Source of the DNA: Epiperipatus broadwayi
Taxonomy: Eukaryota > Onychophora > Udeonychophora > Euonychophora > Peripatidae
Direction: 5' to 3'
Assembly: GCA_028023455.1 (NCBI GenBank)
Contig: JAQFVV010012396.1
Location: forward strand, 10,334,085 to 10,398,084
DNA length: 64,000 nucleotides
Under the pieces are notes generated by a model. The model worked only from the letters and a program-made list of their open reading frames with translations. It was not told the origin of the DNA and searched no databases. Both the position numbers and the translations under genes were made by a program. Numbering within the stretch: position 1 is the stretch's first letter; the number at the start of each line of letters is the position of its first letter. Positions 10,816 through 22,219 of the stretch are shown here, in pieces.

Positions 10816-11967
10816 TGAAGACTATTTATAAAAATGTAACAGTAATGATTAGATTTCATAATGATATTAGGAAGATACAAAAATTGGAAAAAGTATTTTA
10901 TAGATTAAAATGAGAAACTAAGGGAATTGAAAATTATTTAAGTCATCTAGATTTTGTATATAATTGTTTTTGTAAATAATGCTTCAAAGCTTCAGGAAAT
11001 GTTGCAAGAGTTATCCGATGAAAGTAAGAAAGTAGAATTGAAGATAAATATTAAAAAGATTAAAGTAATATTTAATGGATTTTCTCAAAAAGAAAATGAA
11101 GATTGATAATGATGAGTTAGAAGAAAACAATTGCAAATACCTTGGTGAGATTATTACTATAGATGGAAAGATAATGAATTAAATTAATCAGAATAAACTT
11201 AGCTGGAGTGCTTTTGGTAGAGATAACTTAATATTGAAAAGAAATATACTTATGTATTTGAAAAGGAAAGTTTTTAATAAATGTATTTTACCAGTCCTTA
11301 CTTATGAATCTGAAACTTAGACACTTATTAGAAGAGTAACACAGAAACTTCAGGCAACTCAGCAAAGTATGGAAAGGTGTGTGTTAGAAGCAACAAAAAA
11401 AAATTGAAAATGAAATGTTATTGACATTGTTAAAAGAATTAAAAGCTAAAATGGAGTTGGGTTAAGCATATTGCTAGAAAAGATGATAATAGATGGGTAG
11501 TTGAAATCTTAAACAGAATTCCAAAATATTATAAAAGATCTAGAAACAGACCACATGTGATATGATGAATGAAATAAGAAAATGTGTTGGGATGATGTGA
11601 AAAAAAGAAGCTAGAGACCACAGAAATTGGATTGATATTGGAGAAACTTTCATTCTGGAATGAAATGATGTTTGAAAATAATGATGATTGTGCAATTGTA
11701 TCCTTCTGGATGGTATATCTACAACTTGAGTTTGAATCTAAACCATATTAAATTTATAATTTTTCTTTTAAATAGCTAGCCTATAGACAACCTAGTTAAT
11801 TATCCAATATTGGTTAATAAATTAGTTTTAAACAAAAGTAAAAAGATTCTCAAATTCTCATTACCTTATAAATGATAAATTTGATGAGAATTAATTTCCT
11901 CTTCAATATTTCTTTGCAATAAACTGTTGGAAGAACATTATTCTGTAGTGAGATATTTAAAAACAAT

Positions 11968-12278
11968 AAATAGTCAAATAAAAAATAGTCATAGATCACA
12001 TGACCCCATTCTCTTATGCTTGTAAGATATAAACAATGAGCATTGCCAATTACTCAACAAGCTTTGTGATAAATGCTTAGCCAGAAAAAGCATTTAAAAT
12101 GTCTCTGTCGGGAAACTGTCCCCTGACCTCTGACCATGGTTTCGTGCTTTGGCACTCCTCAGAGAGGCACTAGAGTCAGAGGTTAGGGGGTGGTTTCCCG
12201 ACAGAGATATTTTAAATGCTTTCTCTGGCTAAGTATTTATTACAAAACTTGTTGAGCAATTGGCAATGCTCATTGTTT
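11968..12278. mobile_element. family C insertion: foldback hammerhead element with 15-bp target duplication
   Basis: A 311-bp insertion flanked by the exact 15-bp repeat ATATTTAAAAACAAT (11953-11967 and 12279-12293). Long inverted arms (about 12027-12134 and 12173-12278) share blocks such as CAATGAGCATTGCCAATT and CCGACAGAG. The about 40-bp centre holds a hammerhead on the minus strand. The left edge carries a minus-strand 3' tail, GATCACATGACC..TTATGCTTG, that matches the 3' tail of family B. There is no open reading frame. The exact flanking duplication supports retrotransposition. Confidence 0.85.
12127..12167 (-). ncRNA. hammerhead ribozyme, family C (intact core)
   Basis: Read on the minus strand: CCUCU (12163-12167), CUGAGGA (12156-12162), GUGC-CAAA-GCAC as a perfect stem II with the canonical G-C closing pair (12144-12155), GAAA (12140-12143), ACCAUGGU as a self-complementary stem III, GUC with predicted cleavage after C12132, then AGAGG (12127-12131). 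CCUCU/AGAGG is a perfect inner stem I, and a second helix CCUCUGA/UCAGGGG can extend it. The element's own inverted arms offer a competing fold that would sequester GUC. Every core position matches consensus. Confidence 0.87.
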
Positions 12279-12293
12279 ATATTTAAAAACAAT

Positions 12294-13310
12294 CTTTTTA
12301 TTATCCATCTACATATTTAGAGTAATGCTGTAAATGGAGCCTGGAAGACATTTACTTAGCAATGTAAAGTGATTATTTTTTAATGAGATATTAAAATTTG
12401 TTATAAAAAATACTAATTAAATAAAGGAGTGAATGCAACAATAAAATAGCACTCTTTTTAAATGTGCACGTATGATTGAGCATGTATGATATGTTTGTAG
12501 AAATGCATTATTCAGATTAAATAAATAAAGCAGTAGATATAACTAATAAAATTTCCTAAAATAAATTTAAAGAAATTCATTTAATCCATGTAATGTTGTT
12601 TTAATAAAAAGCAAAATAGCTTAAGATAAATTTAAGCCTCATAAGAATATTTAAAAAACAAAACAAAACAAGAATCCCATTAAATTTGTAAATAACAAAT
12701 ACAAAACACAAATCTATTTATTATACAATAGTAATTAACTCAAAAAGTTAAGAGAAAAAAATTCAATAGTCTATTATTCAATATTAATTATGAAAAAAAA
12801 TGTTAAAAAAATTATTTGAAAGATTAAATAAGAGAATGGGGACCCACACTTTTTTATTATTGGATTATGTGATTTAAAAAAAAAATCCATCTAGAAGTTT
12901 CCAGCAGAGAATTGTATAATTAAAAGAACAATCCATGGTAATTTAGTTTATATTCTTAGATTCAGTTCAGTTACATTTATAGCTGCTCTGGAGAGAAATG
13001 TGTCATCAAATATAAATTATGACTAAAAGAAATAAAAATTATTTATTCATGGTTGTTTTATGAAAAAGCTACATAATATGCATTGCTAATTAGACCCAAA
13101 TATGCTACAGCCAAGCCATTAATATATATATATCCATCTCTTGGAACTGCCTGGAACTCAATTCATAAATACCACAAGATGTAGATAAATTATACTTTGT
13201 CTGTGAATATGAAGAATGTGTACCACAATCATTGATTGTGATTGAATATTTAAAAAAAGAATGTAGAAAAGAAGAAAAAACAGCCAACTAAATAACAATT
13301 AATAGAAAAG
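12294..13310. other. A+T-rich stretch, nothing recognised
   Basis: No coding, palindromic or tRNA-like signal was seen. A short AAAACAAAACAAAACAAG microrepeat lies near 12655. Confidence 0.4.
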
Positions 13311-13311
13311 T

Positions 13312-13680
13312 AATAGGTACTGATTTAAAGTGTCTCTCCACCATTTTGAATTCCAAGAACCACTCAAAAACACCGCTGATACATTCAACTGATAAATGAC
13401 ATCGAATAATCCACATGGAGTTGCTTGAATGTGTCAGCAGTGATTTTGGGCAGTCCTTAGAATTAAAAATGCCAAAGAGCACAATCTAAACCAATGCCCT
13501 TAGTCCAGACATGCAGTTAATGATGGCACTGTGCACTGAAGTATGCCAGGAGGAGAAAGGATGTTTTTGATCATCCAAAAAATGCAGAAGTTCAATCAAA
13601 CCAAGCTCATAATTCCAAAATACTAAAAAGTTATAATTTCTAAATACAAATTTTATTGCAATATATGTCCATAACTATGT
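13312..13680. repeat. family E palindromic repeat, copy 1
   Basis: Inverted arms around ACCATTTTGAATTCCAAG and its complement flank a centre with CTGATAAATGACATCGAA. The right side continues into a block (GCACTG..AAGTATGCC..GATCATCCAAAAAATGCAG) found again near 19.45 and 40.6 kb in the opposite direction. There is no open reading frame. It is a dispersed non-coding element with foldback structure. Confidence 0.65.
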
Positions 13681-14309
13681 GTTGAATAAATGTAGAAACA
13701 ACTGTTGAAGCATATTAATGATAAATTGGATTTTATCTTAACATTGGCTGAGAGAATAATTGTCTAAAGTCAAAAATATTAATTTCACAATTAATAAAAA
13801 ATTAATAAAGCAGATTTTTTTCTTACCAAAATGAGTAATGTTGTGTGCTTCATTTCTCACATGTTATTTACTAGCAGCTGGATTAAAAAAAATTTTAATG
13901 AGAGAAATTTATTCATTAAATTTCTCAAAGATTCTAATACTACCTACCAGTGGTGAAAAGATAAGTGTTTGCCTTATTTAAAAACCAATACCTTTTACAT
14001 TTAAAATAATCAATAATTTTTTATTAAATTGTTGATGGTAAAAATCATTTCAATGATAATAGATAGAAAATTACGTAAATAGATATATAGATTTGTATCA
14101 ATTTCAAGAGCGTGATCAAGTGTAGATTTGATATTCACATCAGAAGATCAAATGTGAATAATGCAATTTTTTTCTTATCTCCATTTTTATCTCTAGCTAC
14201 ATGTAACAAAGGAAGTATGCAGCATCAGCATTTCTTTTTGGTAAGAAAAAATCTGAATACTTGTAAAATTAATATGCTTTATTTCAGCCATTTTCGCTTT
14301 CATCTGCTG

Positions 14310-14410
14310 TACTTTAGAAGTTATAAGCTTTTAGTATTTAAAAATTATAAACTTGGTTTGATTAATTTTACATTTATTCAACATGTGGTTGTGGGCATAT
14401 ATTATATTAA
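14310..14410 (+). repeat. family E fragment
   Basis: The GAAGTTATAAGCTT..AAACTTGGTTTGAT..CAACATGTGG block recurs near 19.56 and 40.5 kb as part of family E. A 178-residue open frame runs across it, but I do not think that frame is a gene. Confidence 0.5.
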
Positions 14411-15280
14411 AATTTGGTACTTAAATGTTAGTCTGTATACTAAAATGGTATATTTTGTCACACATCCTGTTTCATCTACTATGTCCCATAGTAGTAATTA
14501 TTCTAGATTTAAACCCTGCCAAGTACACATATGCCCACATATATACATGTATATCTGTGTATATTTGTGTATATATTTATATGTTAAATTAAACGCATGT
14601 CTGTATAAACATTGTTATATATGTATGGACACACTTATATATATGTAAAGGGAGCTGTGACATGAAACTGATTTAATAGCATTACAGCATGATATAATTA
14701 TAAATGTTTAATTTAATATAATGTATATGTATAAATTTATTCATCATTTGTTCAAACATTGCATATATATGCTCAATTTCATGGGTGACCAGCATACATA
14801 TATAACAAAATGTTTACGCAGAAATTATTTAGTTTCTAAAAATATTAAACAGTTCTTATTAAAAAGATCACACCACATGCAACTGCTTTAGAATTGCATG
14901 GAGATCAAATATAAAATCTTAAATGACAAATTTTAAAGTACTCTTTGGTTAAAACAACCTCGATTGTGCAGCACTATTTTCTATTCGCTAGGGAATCACA
15001 ATTATTTTTACTAGGATGTAAATGTTAGATTTAAAAAAAGTAACAAAATAGTGTTAAATTTGAAGATTAAAAATAAAAGTTGTAAAGAAGCTAATGGGTT
15101 TTATGCTGTAAAACCTGACTTATAGACGAATATGAGATGGGGATCAGAAATCTAGTATAAAAATCCCCATTTTGGGCACTCAAAAGATCTCTTGTAATAT
15201 AATCTAAGCAGTCACCACAGAAAGCTATACCCATTGAAAATTTTATGAGTGGCTAGGAAGACCCCAACTTTGCCATCTTC

Positions 15281-15448
15281 CTATGGTAGAGTGGTGACCT
15301 TCAGCCACCCTCCAGGCTGCACAGCAATCATCATCACTGCCAGGATGGAGAAGTTCAATACCACCAACAGCCAAGAGAAGACATTGAGGAAGAGCAATCT
15401 ATCCAAGGAAATGACAGTGCCCAATCCAAATGCTGGAAAACTCAGACT
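15281..15448 (-). pseudogene. possible terminal coding exon or exon relic with a membrane segment
   Basis: A stretch richer in G+C than its surroundings. On the minus strand it gives 55 open codons ending in TAG, including a strongly hydrophobic run (RLLFLNVFSWLLVVLNF, then SILAVMMIAV). It is preceded by a good acceptor-like sequence, TTTCTTCTAG, at 15458-15449. No partner exons or polyadenylation signal could be matched, and I do not recognise the protein. A retained last exon or an isolated pseudogene fragment are both possible. The plus-strand open frame over the same bases is probably its shadow. Confidence 0.3.
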
Positions 15449-15459
15449 CTAGAAGAAAT

Positions 15460-18400
15460 TGGGAATATTCTATACCACAGAGCTCTATAAATCTATTAAA
15501 CTTATATTTTAATCATCTAGCTATGAATGTTTATAAAGTCATAATTTTTAATTAATCAAATCTTTGTTTGAAATAAATCTATAAATATAGCTCTAAAAGC
15601 TTGCCTACCTATATAACTTTAAAGCAAGTTTCTAAATTGTAATAACTAAATCATTTATTGATTTAAAACTTTTCTATAATCTGCAACCAAGCCTAATTTC
15701 CATTAATTATTGATTTCATTTTAAATTTATGTGCTATGTTATGCCTCCATTTCAAAGCAGAGTGATTAATATAAACCTCTGGGAAGAGATGATAAGAAGG
15801 TCTCTAGTAAAATGTTTCATTATTTGTTAGCAAACATAAATCACTGCTTTGAAATCTATTCTCACATATAACAGACCACTATGCATTCATTGTTATATAC
15901 ATATATGTTTTACTCAAATTGTCATGTACTAGCTTGTTAGAGAGATTTGCAATTATTATGATGTCTTAGTTAAATAATGGTCAGAGATGATATTGCAAGC
16001 ATATTTGTAATTATTATAATGCCCAAAGTATGATTTTCCCTCCCTAGTTAATTATAAAGAAATATATACTGAACCAGATGCTTTATCTGCTTCAAAAGTT
16101 CCATCACGAAATTAAAACTAACTTTTATATTTATAAAGTTTTCAAAAGAAAACTATTTAAAAGCTTTGTATGTTTTCTTTTACGTATTAAGAGTATGTAC
16201 AATAACACACATATTTGTTTATATATTGAAATTCTGTGATTGTACTTTTTCAATAGATTTTTGTTTAAAATAATTTTCTTTTTTTTTGTTTCATTACAGT
16301 AATTAAAAGCAAGCAAAGTTTCTTTTTATTTTGTTGATTTTAATCTATTTTTAAAATCTGAGACTTATTTTTTCATTTATTTAGTTTTTCTAATTTTGAA
16401 ATAAGATAAGAGCCTTGAATTAATGTTTTTTTTTTCATTATTAAATGGGAGGTAAATTTACCCTGGTCAAAAACTTTTAATTAAAGATTAGGCAGGAGAT
16501 AACAATTCATGTAAATAGTCCTGGGTTTTTGATTGATTATTATTCTGCTTGTTATGATTATCCTGCTTCTTATCATTCTGCTTTTTATGCCTTTTCATAT
16601 TGTGACTCTTATTCAGATTGTGTTCTAATTGCTCAATGAAGATCACTGAAGTATGGATTGCCAAAGTCAGATTTCTTTCCCTGACTTCTAATAGATTTTG
16701 CAAATAGTATTCACTGCTTGCTGGGCTAAGAAATAATTGCTTAGCTAATTTCTAACCCAAAAAGTGAATATGCTATAACATTGAAAATAGTGACCATCCC
16801 TACAGAATGCCAAAAATATATGCCATAAGAAATCTTAATAACATGCAGTGCTAAATCAACCCAAAGACAAACCCCAGAGTTCCATAATTGTGCCTTCAAG
16901 ATCATGTCCTAAAAGCCTAGTCCAGAACTGATCCAAAGATTGCCTCCAGACTCCCAAACATATAAAAGTAAATCAAAGCCTTTGTAAGAAACCATACATA
17001 AACCTGAACTTTGTGTATCCCACTCGAAGAAATCGGCCGATCCTAACTTTATGCCTCGGGGTAAACAAACATTTTCATATTATAACCAGGGCTTAAATCT
17101 TTTGTTTAAATTTCTATGTAAAAGTCTCAGCTTAATCTAAACAGAAACCTGTCTCTATAATACATTTTTCATACTCATTTAAATATCTTATTATGTATTT
17201 TATTTATAGTGTGTATTGGAGTTTTAGTTTTAAGATTTTATATTTTTAATTATTCGAGAGTGTATTGTGAGTTTCTATTTTATATACTTAGTGTTTTTCT
17301 CTTTTATATTACTAACCCTTGATAAATGCTTGGTAGATATTAATAATTTTCTTTTAACTCAACTGACCTTTTTTATATTATTTTAGACAATCTTGGTTTG
17401 TGTTTCCTTCAGACTGCAAATCTTTTGGCTAGTGATTTACTGAGTGTATTGATCTGTTTTTCTTTGTGAAGATTTTGGTTTTCCTATGTTTTAGATTGTG
17501 TAATACTGTAATCTTTTCTTTGTATTTGAAGTAATCCTGATGCTCTTGAATATGGACATTCATGGGCTAGTTTGTGGGAAAATGACACTCCTATATATTC
17601 TGAGGTTTTGCCTGGTTGTAGGAAAAGATCACTCTGCACTGATTCATTGTATTCAGTACAAGACCACATTGTTTTGAAATCTCTAAATAAGGAAACTGTA
17701 ATTTGTCTTTTTTATACATCACTAGCAGGAAGATATAAATCCTTTTTAATTCTTAGGTGAGAAAACAAACTCATCTGCCAGAGTATTTAATGTCTCAATG
17801 ATAAATCCACTGGAGAAATTTAGGTCAAACTTTCATGCTTTGTTTGACTAATATTGATATTGTAGATATAATAAGCTTTAAAATTATTTATAATTATTTT
17901 TGGCTAACATTTGTCTCCATGTCATTCTCAATTGTATAAACAATGTTAAAGATCTCTTTCTCTCCCTGGGTCTAGCTGGTAGTATTCATCATCATTGTTA
18001 ATTTTTGGATCACTGTAAATTAAATTTTCTAGGTAGTTAGTGACCTAGTGACACCCTCAGTGATCAAAAGAAGATCGAAGGGACTGGTACAATACAGATT
18101 CAATTTATTAAAACTAGATTGCTATTAATGAACCCCTCTTAGCATGATTAAAATATGAAAATTTGAGAACTGGGTCAAAGTAGTTTCTGCTGAGTAAAGC
18201 TGTAGATTTAAGTGTATTTTAAAGTGTCTTTAATATATTAGTATTATTTATAAACATTACAAAGGTGTTTTTACTAAGCACCATTGTATATTATACCTTG
18301 CTATGCTTTCTTTTAAATGGGCTCATGGTGACAGGTCACCCCATTATTTTGTTTGGACAGCAAGATTTCTAGAACTGGAACATGAGGGTCCAGAACCATA

Positions 18401-19400
18401 TTCAACTTTTCTGACACACTGTACTAAATGTTTTTTATTGTGCTAGCAAGTCGTATGGTCAAGGGAAACTGAGTACTAGTTACTGAATCTCATGAATAAC
18501 TGCACATTCACATCACAATCTTTAATTTAGTATTTAATGCTATAGTCTCAGAGGCTCACCTATGGTAATCAGTTCATTCTGCCCTATTAGTTAACTTTGG
18601 CATTGGTGAACTTGGAATCTGGGTTGTCAAGGGAATCTGTATTCAAGTGTATTAATTGCTCACTGATAATAATTTAGAATTAGCAATTTAATGCTGCATA
18701 TTATATCATCCAGATAATATTTAGCTTATTGCTCATAAACCTCAAGGATAGTTAGCATACCATATAGGCATGAGTCTTTGATCTCAGATAGTAAATTGTA
18801 TAAAGTGCATTATTATTAAGATGAGATTTCTGTACTATAAGTATTGCATCATTGCTGTAATACCTGTGCATATAAATTTCACAACTAATGCACATTTTTC
18901 TGTTTCTTATGTTAAACCAATTTTTTTAGTTTTGTTTATTAAAGATATTTAAATTTAATATTGTTTAGTGTGTCTCTCACAATCTGCCCCAAGTCAAATC
19001 CAAATCAAATCTTATTAATCTAAATATGCATTATCTCCTAAAACATAAGTGTTGGAAGGTCTTTTTAATATTTATTATTATTAAATTAATTCTTCTACTG
19101 AGTCTCATGTTCCACTCTTTTCTTAGCCAGCTCACAAATTAAATTGAGACCAAGTGTACCCTCATAAATGTCATCCATAAGGTATTAAATCATGGAGTGC
19201 TGGAAAATGAGTTGAAGTGGCTGGATCATCTTTGGTGTAATTTACCTGAACTCTGAATTTTGTTGTGTGAATGTGTAAATACGACTGTTACAATACTAAA
19301 TACCATATTTTTTTACATTAAATTTAAAATACTTAAAGAAAAAAAGTGAACAAAAAAATAATGGAAAACATATATTAATTAAAAAAGGAAAAGACATTAA
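15460..19400. other. A+T-rich stretch, nothing supported
   Basis: Several short open frames (for example near 16.5 and 17.6 kb) show no family motif, splice context or conservation with other parts of the window. A slightly more G+C-rich patch near 16.9-17.05 kb (CTCGAAGAAATCGGCCGATC) has no assignment. Confidence 0.4.
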
Positions 19401-19720
19401 AAAACTAAATAAACAATATACTTGTGACTTCCTGCATTTTTTGGATGATACTTTGTATTGTCAAAAACATTCTTCCCCCTCTTGTCATACTTCAGCGTGA
19501 AGCACCATTATTAACTGTATGTCAGGACTAACACTTAAGTACCTAAAATTCATATTTAGAAATTCATAAGCTTTTGGTATTTTGAAATTATAAGCTTTGA
19601 TTATTCAACATGTGGATCATTCAATATCATTTATTGCTTGGATATGTCAGTGGTAGTTTTGGATGGTCCTTAGAATTCAAAATGAAGAGTGCACTCTAAA
19701 TCAGTATCATCATTGGTCTA
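19400..19720. repeat. family E copy 3
   Basis: Contains ACATTCTTCCCCCTCTTGTC, AGCACCATTATTAAC, the ATAAGCTTTTGGTATT block and GTGTCAGTGGTAGTTTTGG-like blocks shared with the copies at 13.3 and 40.5-40.9 kb. It ends at an (AT)n tract. Confidence 0.6.

Positions 19721-19723
<3 letters not shown>

Positions 19724-19764
<41 letters not shown>
19724..19764. repeat. (AT)n microsatellite
   Basis: About 40 bp of alternating AT, directly downstream of a family E copy. Confidence 0.95.
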
Positions 19765-19767
<3 letters not shown>

Positions 19768-19827
19768 GTATATTTTATACATACTGTATAATTATAATAA
19801 CAATAAAAACAATATAATGATAATTAA

Positions 19828-19975
19828 CTATTGTATACAGTCTTTCAATCTGCAAAAGTAATTTATCTAATTCCTTAACCCTTCTCAATTTCTGTGAATT
19901 GAAAGACTGTATATAATAGTTAATTACCATTATACTTCTGCAGATTGAAAAACTGTATATAACAATTAATTACCA
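19828..19975. repeat. nested inverted repeat
   Basis: Arms containing TACAGTCTTTCAATCTGCA and the inverse TGCAGATTGAAAAACTGTA, with a third internal half-arm ATTGAAAGACTGTATATAA, form a local foldback about 148 bp long. It lies directly upstream of a family B insertion. No coding content. Confidence 0.6.
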
Positions 19976-19987
19976 TTATATTTATTA

Positions 19988-20179
19988 AAACAGGCAAAAC
20001 TCTCCATATAGTAGTGCCACTCAGTGTCAACCAGAGTAATCAATGGATGCCAGAAGGCTTGTGCATAAAATCCCTATCTAGTGCCTACTCTGTTTGGCAC
20101 TGAGTGGCACTACTGTACGGAGAGTTTTGCCTGTTTTTATAACAGTAATGTGCCAGCATAAGAAATAGTGATCATGTGA
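19988..20179. mobile_element. family B insertion 3, ribozyme-deleted, 14-bp target duplication
   Basis: A 192-bp insertion flanked by the exact repeat CATTATATTTATTA (19974-19987 and 20180-20193). The left minus-strand arm runs from AAACAGGCAAAACTC to the CTAGTGCCTACTC block. The right plus-strand arm is short (CACTGAGTGGCACTACTG..TTTTGCCTGTTTTTATAACAG) and ends in the tail GCATAAGAAATAGTGATCATGTGA. The whole hammerhead region is missing from both arms, so this is an internal-deletion derivative that still integrated. Confidence 0.85.
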
Positions 20180-20399
20180 CATTATATTTATTATTATTAC
20201 AATAGTTGTTTTAATTATAGCAGTTAATTACTATTATATTTATTATTATTGCAATAGTTTTTTTAATTAATGGACATTTTATTTGCATACTGTATAATTA
20301 ATACATTTTATTTTTGTTACATTTTTTAAGTATTTTGATTGCTTAATTATAATTTCATTATTAAATCTGGTTAATTGTATATATATATGTATTAAAAAA

Positions 20400-21180
20400 G
20401 AGAGGAAATCACTCTCTCTCAGGATATGAACTGAAAGCACTCTAAATATTGAACAATGATCATGAATCATTTATTCTTGGAGTTCTGATGTTTATAAACA
20501 TATCTTTGTCAACAATGTTGGTAATTCAGAGTGAAATTAATATATCAGCCAGATGGAATGTGGCACTTTTTTATTAAATTAATACTAAATTATACAAGGC
20601 TGGAGACAGATTCTCTCTTTTAACATCTTAATTTAATGTTTATATATGAAGTCTTATTTAATTATTATAATAAAAGTATTAAAAAAAATGCTACATTCCA
20701 TCTGACAGATATAATAATTTTCACTCTGAATTACCACCAATGTTGACAAAGGTACACTTGTAAAGGTCAGAGCTTCAAAAATAGATGATTTATTCTATTA
20801 ATGATCCTTTGTTCAACCTTTAGAATAGTTTTTATTCATAGTCTGAGTGAGGATGATTTAATTCCTTTGTTTTTATATACATACATTGAACTATATTTAA
20901 TTTACTGCTTACATATTAAACCTTATTGATTTATTATAATCAAGGCATTAAAAGAGATTGTTTTCAGTCTTGTGCAATTGACTATTAGTTTAATAAGTCT
21001 TCGGTGCCACATTCCATACGAATAATATATTGATTTCACTCTGAAATACTAACTATATTGATTGAGATATGCTTATAAACATCAGAGCTCCAAGAATAGG
21101 TGATTCATTCTATTCTTGATCCTTTATTCAACATTTAAAGTAGTTTTAATTTATAGCCTGAGAAAGGATGATTGTACATT
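20400..21180. repeat. family F: one inverted and two direct repeat copies
   Basis: Three related copies of about 165 bp: a minus copy at about 20400-20575, and plus copies at about 20690-20865 and 21005-21180. Shared blocks are CCACATTCCAT, TTTCACTCTGAA and AATGTTGACAAAG, and ATGATCCTTTGTTCAAC-like ends. The first two face each other with their CCACATTCCAT ends inward, the same polarity as the A, B and D pairs. No intact hammerhead core was found in them. Confidence 0.65.
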
Positions 21181-21184
21181 GACT

Positions 21185-22215
21185 AGGACCAATGAATATG
21201 AGTTGCCATTATGCTTTGGATTTGTAGATTATGAAATAGTATTTGATTTCTTCAGTGATTAAAGAATAGGTTTATCAAGGTGTAGACCCAGGATAATGTC
21301 ATATTCTAAAAAATATTTATAAAAAATGCAATAACAATAATTAGATTATATAATGATACTAGGAAGGTTAACATTCAGAAGGGTGTAAGACATGGTGACT
21401 TCATATCTCCAAAACTTTTTTACAGCAGTGCTGCAAAAAAATATTTTGTGGATTAAAATGGGAAGCTAAAGAAGTAAAAGTAAATGGAGATTATTTAAGT
21501 CATTTAGATTTTGCAAATGATGTAGTTGTTTTTGCAAATAATGCTTGAGCTTCAGGAAATGTTGCAAGAGTTATCAGATGAAAGTAAGAAAGTAATATTA
21601 AATATTAAATGATAAAAAGACTAAAGTAATGTTCAAAGCATTTTCTCAAAAGATGAAAATAAAGATTATGAGGAATTAGATGGAAACATAATGGATGAAA
21701 TTAATCATAGAATTAAACTTGGTTGGAGTGCTTTTGGTAGAAATAATTTAATATTGATAGGAAATATGCCTTTATGTCTGGAAAGAAAAGTTTTTAATAC
21801 ATGTGCTTTACTAGTTCTTACCTATGGATCTGAGACTTGGACACTTACTAGAAGAGCAATATAGACAGATCATTCAAAGAAGTATGAAGATATGCATGTT
21901 AGGAGTAACAAGAAGAGATCGAAAATGCAATACATGGGCAAGAGAGCAAACAGGTATTACTGACATTGTTGAAAAAATTAAAAGACTGAAGTGAAATTGG
22001 ACTGGATATATTTCTAAAAGAGATGATAATAAATGGATAATTGAAATCTTAAACTGGATTCCAAGAGATTGTAAAAGACCCAGAAAGAGATCACATGTAA
22101 AATGGATGGATGAAATAAGAAAATGTGCAGGGGTGATGTAGAGAAGAGAGGCTAGAGATCAGAAATGGGTTGAACTTGGAGAGAGCTTCTTTCTGCAGTG
22201 GATTGATAATGCGTG
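21185..22215 (+). pseudogene. RTE-like retrotransposon relic, uninterrupted copy
   Basis: Plus-strand patches show a VDYEIVFD-like RT box near 21225, KGVRHGDFISPKLF near 21380, DFANDVVVFANNA near 21507 (the catalytic YADD/FADD box, here with the first D changed to N), GWSAFGRNNLIL near 21720, LVLTYGSETWTLTRRAI near 21815, and a RPRKRSHVKWMDEIRKC-like tail near 22080. Frameshifts and stops are present, but decay is milder than in the 3.4-7.0 kb relic. It is a sibling of the copy at 10434-11690. The missing catalytic aspartate and the stops make it non-functional. Confidence 0.85.
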
Positions 22216-22219
22216 ATGA

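Larger units (their letters stand above)
10434..11690 (+). pseudogene. RTE-like retrotransposon relic, split by a family A insertion
   Basis: Co-linear with the relic at 21185-22215. Both start GGACCAATGAAT and read through a VDL-K-FDSI RT box and ATGTCATATT. In this copy family A (about 10569-10815) is then inserted. Downstream come an RT remnant with VFVNNAS-KLQEMLQELS near 10960-11010, a YLGEIITIDGKI-like stretch near 11140, VLTYESET near 11295 and an RHW-like tail to about 11690. Many stops are present. The undisrupted copy at 21 kb gives the pre-insertion sequence, which helps define the A insertion edges. Confidence 0.8.

Noticed and set aside
13312-13480. Possible fifth hammerhead in family E (CTGATAAATGACATCGAAT centre with CAAC/GTTG arms)
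   Set aside because: All copies read TGATAA rather than CUGANGA, none has an intact GAAA box, and no UH cleavage triplet sits before the 3' stem strand. At best it is a long-dead relative.
14112-14648. 178-residue open frame as a gene
   Set aside because: It runs through a family E fragment and (AT)-rich microrepeats, has low-complexity Tyr/Ile/Cys-rich composition and no domain.
20400-21180. Hammerhead in family F (CATCTGACAGAT / GAAATTAAT)
   Set aside because: The two boxes are not consistently placed in the three copies and the core residues do not match.
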